Notes: generated by a model not told the origin, from the sequence alone. Positions 1-9,247 are shown, counted from the first letter of the stretch. The stretch is 53,015 nt of DNA from Bryobacterales bacterium (GCA_022826925.1 JAJDTX010000068.1:1-53015), one strand, 5' to 3'. Numbers and translations: made by a program.

Positions 1-25
1 GGCCTGCTCAGGGGCCTCTTGGGCC

Positions 26-754
26 TCAGACGGGGAGAGAGCCCGGAATTCGCCGAAAAACTCGCATAGGCCGTCGAAAGACCACCAAGCAAGGCCACCG
101 ACCGACATGGTCGGCAAAGCCATTAAAACCACAGGCTGCTAGGGGGAACCCCTTCATGACTGGGTGACTCGCGTCCTTCACTTGAACGGCGATACGGTGT
201 TGCCGCGTGTGGCGGCGGGTGGTCACTCCCAGGAACTCGCGCCACTCGTCGGACTCGAGCGCTCGATACGAATGCATCGCGCAGTGGATCACTAGCGCCG
301 GCAAACCGCCGTTGTGCCCGGCGACGATCTTGCGAACGAACTCGGCGTCGTCCACGTTGGCATAGCACTCGTTGTGGACCACGATGTCGTACCCTTCCGA
401 CCAATTGGGCTGGTTGTAGACACGGGCCTTGGTCGTGGTCCAGGTCGCCCTGCCCTCAGTCTCTAGCACCACCGTCCAATCGACGGGTGCCTGGGACGCC
501 ATCACGTCCATGAGGACCTTCGTTTCACCGGCATAGTCGTGGCAGCACCCGCCGGTGACAACGAGCGCGCGGATCCGCTCCTGACCGGCAAAGGGGTCGG
601 GGGGCCTGCGGCGCCGCCGCCCCCGATCAGCCTGCGCGTCCGACTCTCTCTGGGCTGTCGGAGCCCCAGCTGAGGGAGCCTGCGGCAGTGCTTCTGGCAG
701 CAGCAAGGCCATTGCCAGGATCGCCGGATAGATTCGTGTCGAATTCTTGCTCAT
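26..754 (-). CDS. ThuA-like domain protein, exported, C-terminus abnormal
   Basis: N-terminal signal peptide (MSKNSTRIYPAILAMALLLP), then an Arg-rich linker and a ThuA-like (trehalose utilisation, glutamine-amidotransferase-like fold) domain. Recognisable segments are RALVVTGGCCHDY, the NECYANVDD strand and HCAMHSYR. The start at 754 is preferred over the in-frame codon at 793 because the signal peptide begins there and AGGA lies just upstream. Family members normally continue after 'HPVMKGFP' with a 'TPNGELY'-like segment and a further conserved block. Here the reading frame changes to unrelated residues (LAACGFNGFADHV...) and stops, and neither alternative frame restores the family sequence. 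The gene is probably truncated or rearranged. The role of ThuA domains in such exported proteins is not firmly known. Confidence 0.7.
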   Translation of the reverse strand: MSKNSTRIYPAILAMALLLPEALPQAPSAGAPTAQRESDAQADRGRRRRRPPDPFAGQERIRALVVTGGCCHDYAGETKVLMDVMASQAPVDWTVVLETEGRATWTTTKARVYNQPNWSEGYDIVVHNECYANVDDAEFVRKIVAGHNGGLPALVIHCAMHSYRALESDEWREFLGVTTRRHTRQHRIAVQVKDASHPVMKGFPLAACGFNGFADHVGRWPCLVVFRRPMRVFRRIPGSLPV

Positions 755-996
755 CGCACCATTCCTAACGGCGAGCAGGAGCAAATCCCTCACTTTCGGC
801 TCTTACGTCGATTGTGATTCCCGGATGCAGTCCAGCCTAGCAGCCCAGCCGGTGTATATTGCATCGGCGGAATCTTCGCACCTGCGCAACAGGTGCCTGG
901 CAGGAGTCACTGTTCGGCCGGACTCACGCGATCGCCGGATGTCTTCGCACTTGTCTTTCGGCCCCCCGAAGATTCGGGCCGGCTGGAAAGACCCGC

Positions 997-2388
997 CTAC
1001 TTCGCACCGGCGATCTCCAGCACGACGTTCCACAGGATCTCGACGTAGTCTTGGTACGGCTCGACGTACAGATACTCGTTGCGGCCATGGATGCCGCTGG
1101 CCAGATCCCACTCCGGCCGCGCCGGCCCAAAGCCGTAGCTCGCGATCCCGGCGTGCCGCAGCTGCGCGGAGTCTGTCGCACCGGTGGACATGGCCGGCAG
1201 AATCGGCACTCCTGGGTACATGCGGCCAAGCACGCTCTCAAAGGCCAGGAACGCATCGCTGCTCAACGCGGAGGGCGAATGCGACGGGCGCGTCTGCCGA
1301 TGCGGCACAAGGTCCACCGCAGGTTCGTCCATGATCCTCTTCAGCAGGCTGAACAGCCGTTCGGGGTCTTCGTCCGGGAGGGCCCTGATATCCACCGTGG
1401 CTTCGGCCTCGGATGGGATGACGTTTTTCAGGTAGCCGCCTCTCAGGATCGTCGGCGACATCGAAGTGCGGACCATCGAGTTATAGACCGGGGACAGTTC
1501 GCGGAGCTTCTCGTAGTCGTCAGCGGTGGGCTTGTCCGCCAAGATGGCGCGAAACACCGCGGCCTTGTCGGGCTCGGAGATTTCAGCCAGACGAGTGAAG
1601 TACTCGCGGGTGGTCTCGTTCAACCGAGCCGGCATCTCATGTTCGGAGAGCCGCCCGACAGCCCGCGCCAGCGCCCCGATCGGATTGTCCCGGAGCGGGA
1701 TCGAGCCGTGGCCGGAAGTGCCCGCGGCCTTGAGGTCGATCCGCCGAGGTGTCTTTTCAGCAGTCTGGATCTCGAAGCGCGTGTAGCGCAGATCGCGGTC
1801 GAACACCCCCTTCCCCGCCTCGTTGATCGCGAATTCGGCGTCGATCTTGTCGCGATGCTCGGCGAGCATGTAGGTGATGCCGAAGTCCCCGCCTGCTTCC
1901 TCGTCAGCCACGCCCAGGAAGATCACGTCGCGATCCAGCGGAGTCTTGTGGCGCCAAAGTTCCAACACGACATGGAACGATGCGGCCACGACGCTCTTGT
2001 CATCCGCCGCGCCCCGGGCGTACAGGATGCCGTCCTTCACCTCTCCTCCGAAGGGATCGAAGGACCACTCGTCGCGCTCCACCGCCACAACGTCGAGGTG
2101 ACCGAGCAGCAGCAGGGGGCGCTTGCGACCGTTGCCCTTGACCCGTGCCACGAGGCTCGCCCTTCCGGGCGCAGCCTCGAAAATCTCCGCGGCAAGGCCC
2201 TCGCGGTCGAGCTTCTGCTCGAGATAGCGCGCCGCCCGGATCTCGTTGCCCTCCGGCTGTGCGGTGTCGAGCCTGACCAGCTCGACGAGCGTTTCCAAGG
2301 CATCGCTCTTGACGGCCGGCCAGTCGGGTTCGGCGGCAGGCAGCATCGCGGCTAGCAACAACGGGGCGAGCAAAGTCCTGTGTGGCAT
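997..2388 (-). CDS. Exported M20-family metallopeptidase
   Basis: 463-residue zinc hydrolase of the M20 (ArgE/DapE/CPG2/carboxypeptidase) family. A short signal peptide (MPHRTLLAPLLLAAMLPAAE) predicts a periplasmic location. Metal-binding motifs are complete: H97-x-D99 in LLLLGHLDVV, D129/D130 in GAADDK, the catalytic E163-E164 pair in ADEEAGGDFG, E190, and a late His in GIHGRNEYL. The dimerisation lid lies between about residues 210 and 330. Length is usual for exported M20 enzymes. It cleaves terminal residues from small peptides or acylated amino acids; the exact substrate cannot be read from sequence. It is divergent from the PPC-protein gene, with a 180-bp shared upstream region. Confidence 0.9.
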   Translation of the reverse strand: MPHRTLLAPLLLAAMLPAAEPDWPAVKSDALETLVELVRLDTAQPEGNEIRAARYLEQKLDREGLAAEIFEAAPGRASLVARVKGNGRKRPLLLLGHLDVVAVERDEWSFDPFGGEVKDGILYARGAADDKSVVAASFHVVLELWRHKTPLDRDVIFLGVADEEAGGDFGITYMLAEHRDKIDAEFAINEAGKGVFDRDLRYTRFEIQTAEKTPRRIDLKAAGTSGHGSIPLRDNPIGALARAVGRLSEHEMPARLNETTREYFTRLAEISEPDKAAVFRAILADKPTADDYEKLRELSPVYNSMVRTSMSPTILRGGYLKNVIPSEAEATVDIRALPDEDPERLFSLLKRIMDEPAVDLVPHRQTRPSHSPSALSSDAFLAFESVLGRMYPGVPILPAMSTGATDSAQLRHAGIASYGFGPARPEWDLASGIHGRNEYLYVEPYQDYVEILWNVVLEIAGAK

Positions 2389-2569
2389 TTCTTTCAGGTT
2401 AGACGCATCCCTCCGGGACCGTCCGCCGGGCTTGTGCTCTCCCCTGGCAGGCGATCGGCGCGAATTGCCCCATCGATTCCGGCTTGAAGCGTGCCAAGCG
2501 CTCTATCGCTGGTATTCTTGAAGCGGGCGTCGGTCAGGCGGCTAGGGTCGCAGCCGCCCCGAGCCAACC

Positions 2570-4948
2570 ATGCGAACCATTGGCAGCTACCGACTTACTC
2601 TCGCCCTCGCGATTGCGATGCCGTTGTGCGCGCAACCGGTGCTCGAATCGATCTATCCCCACGGCGCGCAGGCCGGCAGCGCAGTGCGCCTCGAGCTCCG
2701 CGGCAAGCGGCTTGCGCCGACACCCCGGCTGCACAGCGATGCCGCCATGACCGCGACCCCGTTGGCAGTCCCGGGAGAGGCAAGCGAGGAATCGCCGCAG
2801 TCCCTGGTCTACCTGCTCGAGGTTGACCGCAGCGCCCGGCAGGGAGTCGTCCCTCTGAGAATCGAGACTGCCGACGGCATCTCCAACGCCGTGCTGTTCA
2901 CAATCGGGGGCTTCCCGCAAGTGGCCGAGGCAGAGTCAGACGAAGCCTCCGATGGCAGTGAAGTGTCGAACGACTTCCCCGAACTCGCACAGCAGGTCAC
3001 GTTGCCCGTCACCGTCGAGGGACGCCTGCAAGGTGCCGAACGAGACATCTACCGCGTTCGCGCCACGAAGGGGCAGCGCATCGTAGCCGAAGCCGCGGCC
3101 CGCCGGGCCGGATCGGCGATCGACCCCAATCTTGAACTGCGCGATAGCGCCGGACTCGTGCGGGCGAGGACCAGCGACTCCCCCGGACTGGGCCTTGACG
3201 CCCGCCTTTCCTTCGAGGTCGCGGAGGACGGGGACTATTTCGTGGTGATCCGGGACGAGCGCTTCAGCGATCAGGAGAATGACTTCTACCGACTCACGAT
3301 CGGCGACTACGAATACGCCGACAGCGTGTTCCCGCTCGGCTGGAGCCGGAAGTCCACGGTGCATGCGGAATTCTTCGGCGGCAACCTCGGCCAGCCTCTG
3401 CGAGCCGAAATCGATCTGACCGACGTCCCGGCAACAGCGAGCGAGACATGGGTCCGGGTGCCGGGCACTCCGTCCGCGGTGCCCTTCCTGCTCAACGACG
3501 GCGAGGAGGTCGTCGAGTCCGAAGCTGGAAGGACGCTGAGCGAGGGCATCGTGATGAATGGGCGGATCTCGGCGCAAGGCGAGATTGACCGCTACAGCTT
3601 GGCAGTGCAAGGCGGCGAGGAGTGGTCGTTCGAGCTGCGATCGGGAGAACTGCCCGGATCGTCGCTCTACGGCGTGCTCACGATTTCACACGGGGACGAG
3701 ATTCTGGCAATCGCGGGCAAGGAAGCCGGAGACCCCAATCCATACGTCATCAGCACGACCGGGCAGACCGCCACGTACCCGTTCGTCAATCTCGGGGTCC
3801 CCCCCGGGACGGACGAGATTACGGTCGCCGTCGAAGACTTGCTCGGTCGCGGCGGCAAGACATTCAGCTACCGGCTGGTGGCTCGTAAGCAGGGACCGGA
3901 CTTCCTTCTGACGCTCAACGACCCGTACATCAACGTTCCGCGCAACGGCTCCGCCGTCGTGACGGTGCAAGCGGAACGGCGCGGCTACTTGGGCCCTCTC
4001 GAACTCTATGTGGACAATCTGCCCGACGACCTGGAGGTATCCGGCGGACACATCGCGCCGATGTCCACGCTCAACAACACCCTGGCTCGTTTCGAGATTG
4101 GCCGTCTGACCTTGACCGCCAAGCCCGACGCCGAGCTGCGGATGCTCGATCTCGTGGTGCGCGGCCGCGCTACAGCGGACGGCAAGCGGCATCTTGACCG
4201 GCGCGCGGCCGGTCCGGGCGTACGCGTCGGCGTCAAGGGTCCGGAGCAAGAGGCCGTCACGGCCGAGTGGCTGGGATTGGACCTCCCGACCCGGGTCACG
4301 CCCGAACAGGCGGCGCAGCTGGAGTTCGTTTCCGAGCGGAAAATACAGCTCGTGCGCGGTGGAGGCGGACTGATGGCGAAGTGGCAATACAAGCCTCGCC
4401 GACCTGGCGCGAAGTTGAGCAAGAAAGTGCAAATTCCGAGAAACTCGGGCGGCCTGCGCCTGCGCAGCAACGACGAGAGCGAAGACATGCACGCGGGCGA
4501 GTTCCGGATGTTCACTCACGAGCGGACGTCCCTGGGCATGGTTAACTTCAATCTCTCAGCCACGGTCGAGTTCGAAGGCCGCAGGCAGACGCTGATCTCC
4601 AAGCCACTGGAGGTCGATATCGTCGATGGCTACATGCTCACGCCCCCGGGAGATGGTCTCGTGATGCGGCCGGAGAGCGAATCGACCTGGGAGGGATCGA
4701 TCTGGCGCGCCGAGGAGTTCCGGCGGCCCGTCACGGTCAGCGCCATCGGATTGCCCGCTGGCGTGGAATGCGAGGCTGCCGAGCTGAGCGGCGCCGAAAC
4801 TGCCTTCGCCCTCCAGTGCAAGGCCTCCGCCTCTGCGCCGGAAGGCGACCACGAGGTCGAGATCCGGGCCGAATCAGTGCTCTCGGACGAGGGCACGACA
4901 CCTTACATCGTCGAGCCGGTCAGCGCTCGCGTGACGATTCGGCGCTAA
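2570..4948 (+). CDS. Large exported PPC-domain (pre-peptidase C-terminal) protein
   Basis: 792 residues with an N-terminal signal peptide (MRTIGSYRLTLALAIAMPLCAQ). An IPT/TIG-like beta domain follows (VLESIYPHGAQAGSAVRLELRG), then two PPC-like modules, around residues 145-225 ('DIYRVRATKGQRIVAEAAARR') and 330-440 ('GEIDRYSLAVQGGEEWSFELR'). The C-terminal half is beta-rich and has no recognised catalytic motif. This architecture is common in Acidobacteriota and Planctomycetota, often near cytochrome c/DUF1549-type proteins. It is likely a periplasmic or surface binding or structural protein. The start is chosen because the signal peptide begins there; upstream is the divergent M20 gene. Confidence 0.75.
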   Translation: MRTIGSYRLTLALAIAMPLCAQPVLESIYPHGAQAGSAVRLELRGKRLAPTPRLHSDAAMTATPLAVPGEASEESPQSLVYLLEVDRSARQGVVPLRIETADGISNAVLFTIGGFPQVAEAESDEASDGSEVSNDFPELAQQVTLPVTVEGRLQGAERDIYRVRATKGQRIVAEAAARRAGSAIDPNLELRDSAGLVRARTSDSPGLGLDARLSFEVAEDGDYFVVIRDERFSDQENDFYRLTIGDYEYADSVFPLGWSRKSTVHAEFFGGNLGQPLRAEIDLTDVPATASETWVRVPGTPSAVPFLLNDGEEVVESEAGRTLSEGIVMNGRISAQGEIDRYSLAVQGGEEWSFELRSGELPGSSLYGVLTISHGDEILAIAGKEAGDPNPYVISTTGQTATYPFVNLGVPPGTDEITVAVEDLLGRGGKTFSYRLVARKQGPDFLLTLNDPYINVPRNGSAVVTVQAERRGYLGPLELYVDNLPDDLEVSGGHIAPMSTLNNTLARFEIGRLTLTAKPDAELRMLDLVVRGRATADGKRHLDRRAAGPGVRVGVKGPEQEAVTAEWLGLDLPTRVTPEQAAQLEFVSERKIQLVRGGGGLMAKWQYKPRRPGAKLSKKVQIPRNSGGLRLRSNDESEDMHAGEFRMFTHERTSLGMVNFNLSATVEFEGRRQTLISKPLEVDIVDGYMLTPPGDGLVMRPESESTWEGSIWRAEEFRRPVTVSAIGLPAGVECEAAELSGAETAFALQCKASASAPEGDHEVEIRAESVLSDEGTTPYIVEPVSARVTIRR

Positions 4949-4951
4949 GCG

Positions 4952-4966
4952 CGGCGGGCGCCGCCG
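4952..4966. terminator. GC hairpin between convergent genes
   Basis: Perfect 6-bp stem CGGCGG/CCGCCG with a GCG loop, immediately after the stop of the PPC gene and before the convergent LolA-like gene. No T-tract follows, so its function as a bidirectional terminator is only plausible. Confidence 0.35.
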
Positions 4967-5004
4967 CCCGGAGCGGCCTGAAGGGCCGGTTGCGTCGGGC
5001 AGCG

Positions 5005-5733
5005 CTATCGCTGCGGGTGGACCCGCTTTGTGCCGCGAGCAAGGCGCAGCTTGAAGTCCTCTGCTGTAAGTGCAGGGTTCAACACTACTTCTGAGTACGA
5101 GTACAGCCGATAGTCTCCCGGGTTTCGATCATAGATCTTCTGCTGAATCGGCTGCCAGATGTCAGTGGAGACCCACATCTCGATTCGCTGGCTGTTCAGC
5201 TCTGCCTGCGGATCCTTCGGCTGCAGATCTAGATGCACGACAGACTGTCCCTTAACGGCCGCCGGCCCTAGGAGCTTGATGTCGTAGTGCTGGCCGAGGT
5301 AGCTTCCAGAAGTGCCGAAGCCCAGCAACAGAGCGTTCTCCACCTTGGCCTTGGAATCGCTCACGTCGTATTCTTCGACGGTCTTGATCTTTGGCTTGTA
5401 GATTTCAACCCTAGTGCCCTGAACGGAAAGGAAATAGACGTTCGGCTCCTCGAACGAGATCAGCATCGAGGCGCTGCCATCCGCAGTGCGGCGGACGACT
5501 ATCTTGCCCTCTTCGACGCTCCTGTCATCCACCAGCGCCATGTAGCGCACCCATTCGAGGCTGGCCCGCATGCCCTTCCAGCCGGCAGCCGCCGCGTCCA
5601 TATTGCTGAGCACGGCTGCCAGATCTGGCGCGGCCGCAGCCACTGGAGCGATACAGCCCAATACCAGAGCTGAGACCGCTGCGGCGAGACTGCCGCGGCG
5701 ACAGGCCGAAGACGACAGATCCGAGCGCGACAT
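5005..5733 (-). CDS. LolA-like outer-membrane lipoprotein-sorting protein
   Basis: 242 residues. An Ala-rich signal peptide (to about residue 36) is followed by one LolA/LolB-fold domain: DLAAVLSNMDAAAAGWKGMRASLEW, GKIVVRRTADGSASMLISFEEP and the strand KPKIKTVEEYDVSD. The C-terminal LPRGTKR-like end (LARGTKRVHPQR) is typical of acidobacterial LolA-like proteins. It probably binds acyl chains or lipid in the periplasm; whether it truly sorts lipoproteins is unproven. It sits 24 bp downstream of a small membrane-protein gene on the same strand, so the two are likely co-transcribed. Confidence 0.8.
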   Translation of the reverse strand: MSRSDLSSSACRRGSLAAAVSALVLGCIAPVAAAAPDLAAVLSNMDAAAAGWKGMRASLEWVRYMALVDDRSVEEGKIVVRRTADGSASMLISFEEPNVYFLSVQGTRVEIYKPKIKTVEEYDVSDSKAKVENALLLGFGTSGSYLGQHYDIKLLGPAAVKGQSVVHLDLQPKDPQAELNSQRIEMWVSTDIWQPIQQKIYDRNPGDYRLYSYSEVVLNPALTAEDFKLRLARGTKRVHPQR

Positions 5734-5757
5734 GCCTGTCAGCCCCTGGAGCGGCCG

Positions 5758-6129
5758 CTACTCGCCCGCGGGCTGCGCGAAGACCAAGTAGGCCTGGATG
5801 TTCCCTGCGGCGTCCCTAGCCGGTTCGGTCGAAACGATCCGCAGGGATTCCCCGCTATGGCTGGCCAAGAGGTACTGCAAGCGCTCGCTGGCGCCGTCGG
5901 GGTCGGCGCGATCCAACGCCCCCGGATCGATCCAGAACACCCGGGCATCGCTCGCGTGGTGCTCGACCTCGTGCACCACAGGCTGGCTGGCCCGATCATT
6001 GAACAGGGCGGCCGGGGTGAGAAAGATGAACGCCAAGATCAGGGCCACGATGATGTCGTACTGCCATGAGCCCCGGCGGAATTCCCAGAACACGGCCGGA
6101 CGCAAGCGTGACCAAAGCCGTCCCAGCAT
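5758..6129 (-). CDS. Small single-pass membrane protein, unknown function
   Basis: 123 residues with one clear transmembrane helix at about residues 26-44 (YDIIVALILAFIFLTPAALF). A periplasmic region of about 75 residues follows, rich in charged residues and ending in a beta-like strand (NIQAYLVFAQPAGE). The gene is 24 bp upstream of the LolA-like gene and co-oriented, so it may act with it at the membrane. I do not recognise a named family. The promoter side is occupied by a decayed miniature transposon at 6143-6338. Confidence 0.65.
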   Translation of the reverse strand: MLGRLWSRLRPAVFWEFRRGSWQYDIIVALILAFIFLTPAALFNDRASQPVVHEVEHHASDARVFWIDPGALDRADPDGASERLQYLLASHSGESLRIVSTEPARDAAGNIQAYLVFAQPAGE

Positions 6130-6142
6130 GGTGTCAGTGTAC

Positions 6143-6338
6143 GGGACTTATGTCGAAGAGTGGCGAACCACTGCTCGATACGGTTCTGAAGCAACGCACG
6201 GCCCGACGGCCCGCGCCAGCGCTTCGGCGGCAAGAGCCCCAGCCGCCGGAATACAGCCAAACCGCATCAATGTTGCTGCTGGCTGCATTTGATTTCAGTA
6301 TGTCATACAGGATGTGCCACTCTTCGAAAGCAGGTCCC
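6143..6338. mobile_element. Decayed miniature inverted-repeat element, copy 1
   Basis: About 196 bp bounded by imperfect terminal inverted repeats. The best core is a perfect 12-nt pair TCGAAGAGTGGC (6153-6164) and GCCACTCTTCGA (6316-6327), with outer GGGACTT / GGTCCC ends. The flanks CAGTGTAC (6135-6142) and CGGTGTAT (6339-6346) match at 6 of 8 positions, as expected for a worn 8-bp target duplication. The left end and interior (CGGTTCTG..CAACGCA.GGC) resemble the element at 13134-13315. It has no transposase, so it is non-autonomous. It lies in the upstream region shared by the small membrane protein and the DUF1385 gene. Confidence 0.65.
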
Positions 6339-6395
6339 CGGTGTATCCTAAACGGGAGGATCGAGGCTTCGGCCCGGCTGTCCCAGGACAAGACC

Positions 6396-7382
6396 ATGCG
6401 AGGACTCAATGGATTCGCAAGACTGTTCGCGGGCGGCACCCTCTGGCCCGCATTCAACAGTGACGGAGACCCTCTGATCGGCGGCCAGGCGGTGATGGAG
6501 GGCGTGATGATGCGCACGCCCCAGTCCTATTGCGTGGCCGTGCGCAAGCCGAGCGGTGAGATCACGAGCAAGGAAGAGACCGCCACGCGCCTGTCGCAGC
6601 GCAGCCGCTTCTGGGCCCTGCCCCTGGTGAGGGGTTGCGGCATCCTCGGCCAGTCGATGACCTTGGGCATGAAGGCCTTGAACTTCTCGGCGCACCAGGC
6701 GGCTGAAAGCGAGGACCCCGGCGACGGCGGAAAGAGCGAAGAAATGCCCGGCTGGGTGCTGGGGCTCAACATCGCCTTCTCGGTCGGCTTCTTCATCGTG
6801 ATGTACAAGCTGGTGCCCCTGCTGGCCACCAATCAGTTGCAGGGGTGGCTACCGGCGCTCGACAACCAGGTGGGCTTCAGTTTCGTCGAAGGCGGCATTC
6901 GGATCGCTATCTTCCTCAGCTTTCTGCTCGCGATTTCGCAGATGAAGGACATCCGCAGGGTATTCGAGTACCACGGTGCCGAGCACAAGGTGGTCTACAA
7001 CTATGAATCCGGCCAGGATCTGACGATCGAGAACGCCCAGCGATTCACGACCTTGCATCCGCGCTGCGGCACCAGCTTCCTCATGGTCGTCATGCTGGTG
7101 GCGATCGCGATCTACGCGTTGGTGCCGTTCGAGGGCTTCATCGGACCGTTCGTTGCCCGTGTCGCGCTGCTGCCGTTGATTGCGGGCATCAGCTTCGAGA
7201 TCATCCGCTACACCGCCAAGCACCAGCGGGGAGTGTTCATGCTGATGGCCCGCCCTGGGCTGTGGCTGCAACGGATCACGACCAAGCAGCCGGACAATAG
7301 CCAAGTCGAAGTCGCCATCCACGCTCTCAATACCGCTTTCGAGTTCGAACGCCGCGCCGGCGGCACTCCGGCCGTTGCTTAG
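6396..7382 (+). CDS. DUF1385 (YqhQ-like) membrane protein
   Basis: 328 residues from the ATG at 6396, chosen because AGGA lies 8 nt upstream and the family N-terminus (GDPLIGGQAVMEGVMMRTPQ) starts soon after; the longer frame reads through a mobile element. Hallmarks are GGQAVMEGVMMR, RRVFEYHGAEHKVVYNYE and the LHPRCGTSFL segment, with about four hydrophobic helices (residues 125-145, 165-185, 225-247, 250-270). DUF1385 proteins are widespread, of unknown biochemical role, and often sit directly upstream of prfA, as here (88-bp gap). Confidence 0.9.
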   Translation: MRGLNGFARLFAGGTLWPAFNSDGDPLIGGQAVMEGVMMRTPQSYCVAVRKPSGEITSKEETATRLSQRSRFWALPLVRGCGILGQSMTLGMKALNFSAHQAAESEDPGDGGKSEEMPGWVLGLNIAFSVGFFIVMYKLVPLLATNQLQGWLPALDNQVGFSFVEGGIRIAIFLSFLLAISQMKDIRRVFEYHGAEHKVVYNYESGQDLTIENAQRFTTLHPRCGTSFLMVVMLVAIAIYALVPFEGFIGPFVARVALLPLIAGISFEIIRYTAKHQRGVFMLMARPGLWLQRITTKQPDNSQVEVAIHALNTAFEFERRAGGTPAVA

Positions 7383-7470
7383 CGGTCCGAGCGAGGGCGC
7401 TGTGCCGCCGGCGCCCGAGGTGCGACGGCGGCCAAGGGGTTAACAAGCGAATGGCTGCCGGAGAAGAGTG

Positions 7471-8544
7471 ATGAGCTGGGAACAGAGTATTGGAGAGGTC
7501 GAAGCGCGCTTCGAGGAACTGTCCGCAAAGCTTGCCGACCCCACGCTGCTGGCGGACCAGCAGGCCTACCAGCAATTCGCCAAGCAACACTCCTCGATCA
7601 CCGGAGTGGTGGAGAAGTATCGCTCGTGGAAGCACGTCGTCGCCCAGATCGACGAGGCTCGGGACTTGCTCGACGAGTCCGATCCGGAAATGGTCGAGAT
7701 GGCGACCGAGGAGATCGAGAGCCTGACAGCGGATCGGGACAGGCTCGCCGAGGAGATCCGCATTCTTCTGCTGCCGGTCGATCCGGCCGACGAGAAAGGG
7801 GCGGTGCTGGAGATCCGGGCCGGCACCGGAGGCGACGAAGCCACGCTGTTCGCGGCCGAGATCTTCCGCATGTACTGCAAGTACGCCGAGGGTCACGCTT
7901 GGAACGTCGAGGTCACCACGCGCAATGATTCTGAGGCTGGCGGGATCAAGGAGCTGATCGCCTTGGTCAAGGGACGGCGCGTGTACTCGCGACTCAAGTA
8001 CGAGAGCGGCGTGCATCGCGTGCAGCGCGTGCCGAAGACCGAATCTCAAGGCCGCGTGCATACCTCTGCGGTGACAGTGGCCGTGCTGCCGGAAGCGGAC
8101 GAGGTCGACGTGCAAGTCGACGAGGCCGAGCTGCGCATCGACACGTACTGTTCGTCCGGCCCCGGCGGGCAGTCCGTGAACACCACCTACTCGGCAGTCC
8201 GCATCACGCACCTGCCCACCGGTCTTGTGGTGACGTGCCAGGACGAGAAGTCCCAGATCAAGAACCGCAAGAAGGCGCTGCAGGTGCTGCGCTCGCGGCT
8301 GTACGAGATCGAGCGCCAGAAACAACACTCCGAGCAGGCCCAACAGCGCCGGGCCATGGTCCGCAGCGGCGACCGGTCGGAGAAGATCCGCACCTACAAT
8401 TTCCCGGAGATGCGCATCACCGACCACCGCATCGGCCTGAAGGTCCACCAGCTCACCCAAGTCTTGGACGGCGATCTCGACGTTCTGATCGAGCCGCTCA
8501 CGACTGCCCAGCAGGCCGACGAGTTGGCGGCGCAGGCGGCTTGA
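7471..8544 (+). CDS. prfA: Peptide chain release factor 1
   Basis: About 357 residues, matching bacterial RF1. It terminates translation at UAA/UAG. The GGQ catalytic loop is present (SSGPGGQSVNTTYSAVRI), as are GTGGDEATLFAAEIFRMY and the DHRIGL C-terminal block. The stop-codon recognition tripeptide falls at PKT (RVPKTESQGR), within the PxT pattern of RF1 and distinct from the SPF of RF2. GGAG lies before the ATG at 7471; an adjacent GTG at 7468 is an alternative start. In this window RF1 does not read UGA, which leaves the UGA-Sec reading proposed for the selenoprotein uncontested by this factor. Confidence 0.97.
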   Translation: MSWEQSIGEVEARFEELSAKLADPTLLADQQAYQQFAKQHSSITGVVEKYRSWKHVVAQIDEARDLLDESDPEMVEMATEEIESLTADRDRLAEEIRILLLPVDPADEKGAVLEIRAGTGGDEATLFAAEIFRMYCKYAEGHAWNVEVTTRNDSEAGGIKELIALVKGRRVYSRLKYESGVHRVQRVPKTESQGRVHTSAVTVAVLPEADEVDVQVDEAELRIDTYCSSGPGGQSVNTTYSAVRITHLPTGLVVTCQDEKSQIKNRKKALQVLRSRLYEIERQKQHSEQAQQRRAMVRSGDRSEKIRTYNFPEMRITDHRIGLKVHQLTQVLDGDLDVLIEPLTTAQQADELAAQAA

Positions 8545-8548
8545 TCCG

Positions 8549-9247
8549 ATGAATCCTCGGCTGCGCAAGCGGCGCACGCCCGGCATCGCTTCCCCGCTGC
8601 TGACGGCACTGGCTACGCTCGCGCTGGCTTGGCCGGGCACGGCCGCCGAATTGACCCGCCAAGAGCTTGCAGACGGCTTCGTGCCGCTGTTCAACGGTTC
8701 GGACCTCAGCGGCTGGGACGGCGACCCGCGCCTGTGGAGCGTCGCAGGCGGTTCGATCGTGGGAAGCACCGACGGGCGGCCGCTGAGCGCGAACTCGTTC
8801 TTGGTGTCCGAACGGGAGTTCGGCGACTTCGTGCTCCGCTTCGAGGTCAAGCTGCGCAACGGCAACAGCGGGATGCAGTTTCGCAGCGAGCAAACCCAGG
8901 GTTGGACAGTGCGAGGCTACCAGGCGGATTTCGCCTCGGGCAAGGGCTGGGGCAACCTGCACGGGGAGGGCCTGCCCCGCGGGCTCATCCTGGACGGCTG
9001 GCAAGACCGGGCCGAACATGTCGTGGAAACTGGCTGGAACCGGGTCGAGGTTCTATGCGAGGGCTATCGCATCCGCATCAGCGTCAACGGCACAGTCACC
9101 AACGACGTACTCGATCCGGGAGCGCTGACTGGCGTGCTGGCGATGCAGCTGCATCGCGGCGAACCGATGCGCGTGGAGTTTCGCAACATTCGCATTCGCA
9201 CGCTCGGAGGCCGTTCGACTCCGAGTGCGCCGGATTCAATCCACTAA
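8549..9247 (+). CDS. Exported DUF1080 (3-keto-disaccharide hydrolase-like) protein
   Basis: 232 residues: a signal peptide (to about residue 32) and one DUF1080 / 3-keto-disaccharide hydrolase domain of concanavalin-like beta-sandwich fold. Diagnostic segments are GFVPLFNGSDLSGWDG, FGDFVLRFEVKLRNGNSGMQFRS and the C-terminal VEFRNIRIRTL. Families with this domain act on 3-keto-glycosides or bind sugars in the periplasm; no specific substrate is evident. It starts 4 bp after the prfA stop, so translation is probably coupled, and it overlaps the convergent propeller gene by 12 bp. Confidence 0.85.
   Translation: MNPRLRKRRTPGIASPLLTALATLALAWPGTAAELTRQELADGFVPLFNGSDLSGWDGDPRLWSVAGGSIVGSTDGRPLSANSFLVSEREFGDFVLRFEVKLRNGNSGMQFRSEQTQGWTVRGYQADFASGKGWGNLHGEGLPRGLILDGWQDRAEHVVETGWNRVEVLCEGYRIRISVNGTVTNDVLDPGALTGVLAMQLHRGEPMRVEFRNIRIRTLGGRSTPSAPDSIH

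Noticed and set aside
859..2355. Long plus-strand frame over the M20 peptidase
   Set aside because: Antisense shadow in GC-rich DNA; the minus-strand product has complete metal motifs and a signal peptide.
6066..6395. N-terminal extension of the DUF1385 protein
   Set aside because: It reads through a miniature transposon and lacks family sequence; ATG 6396 has AGGA upstream.
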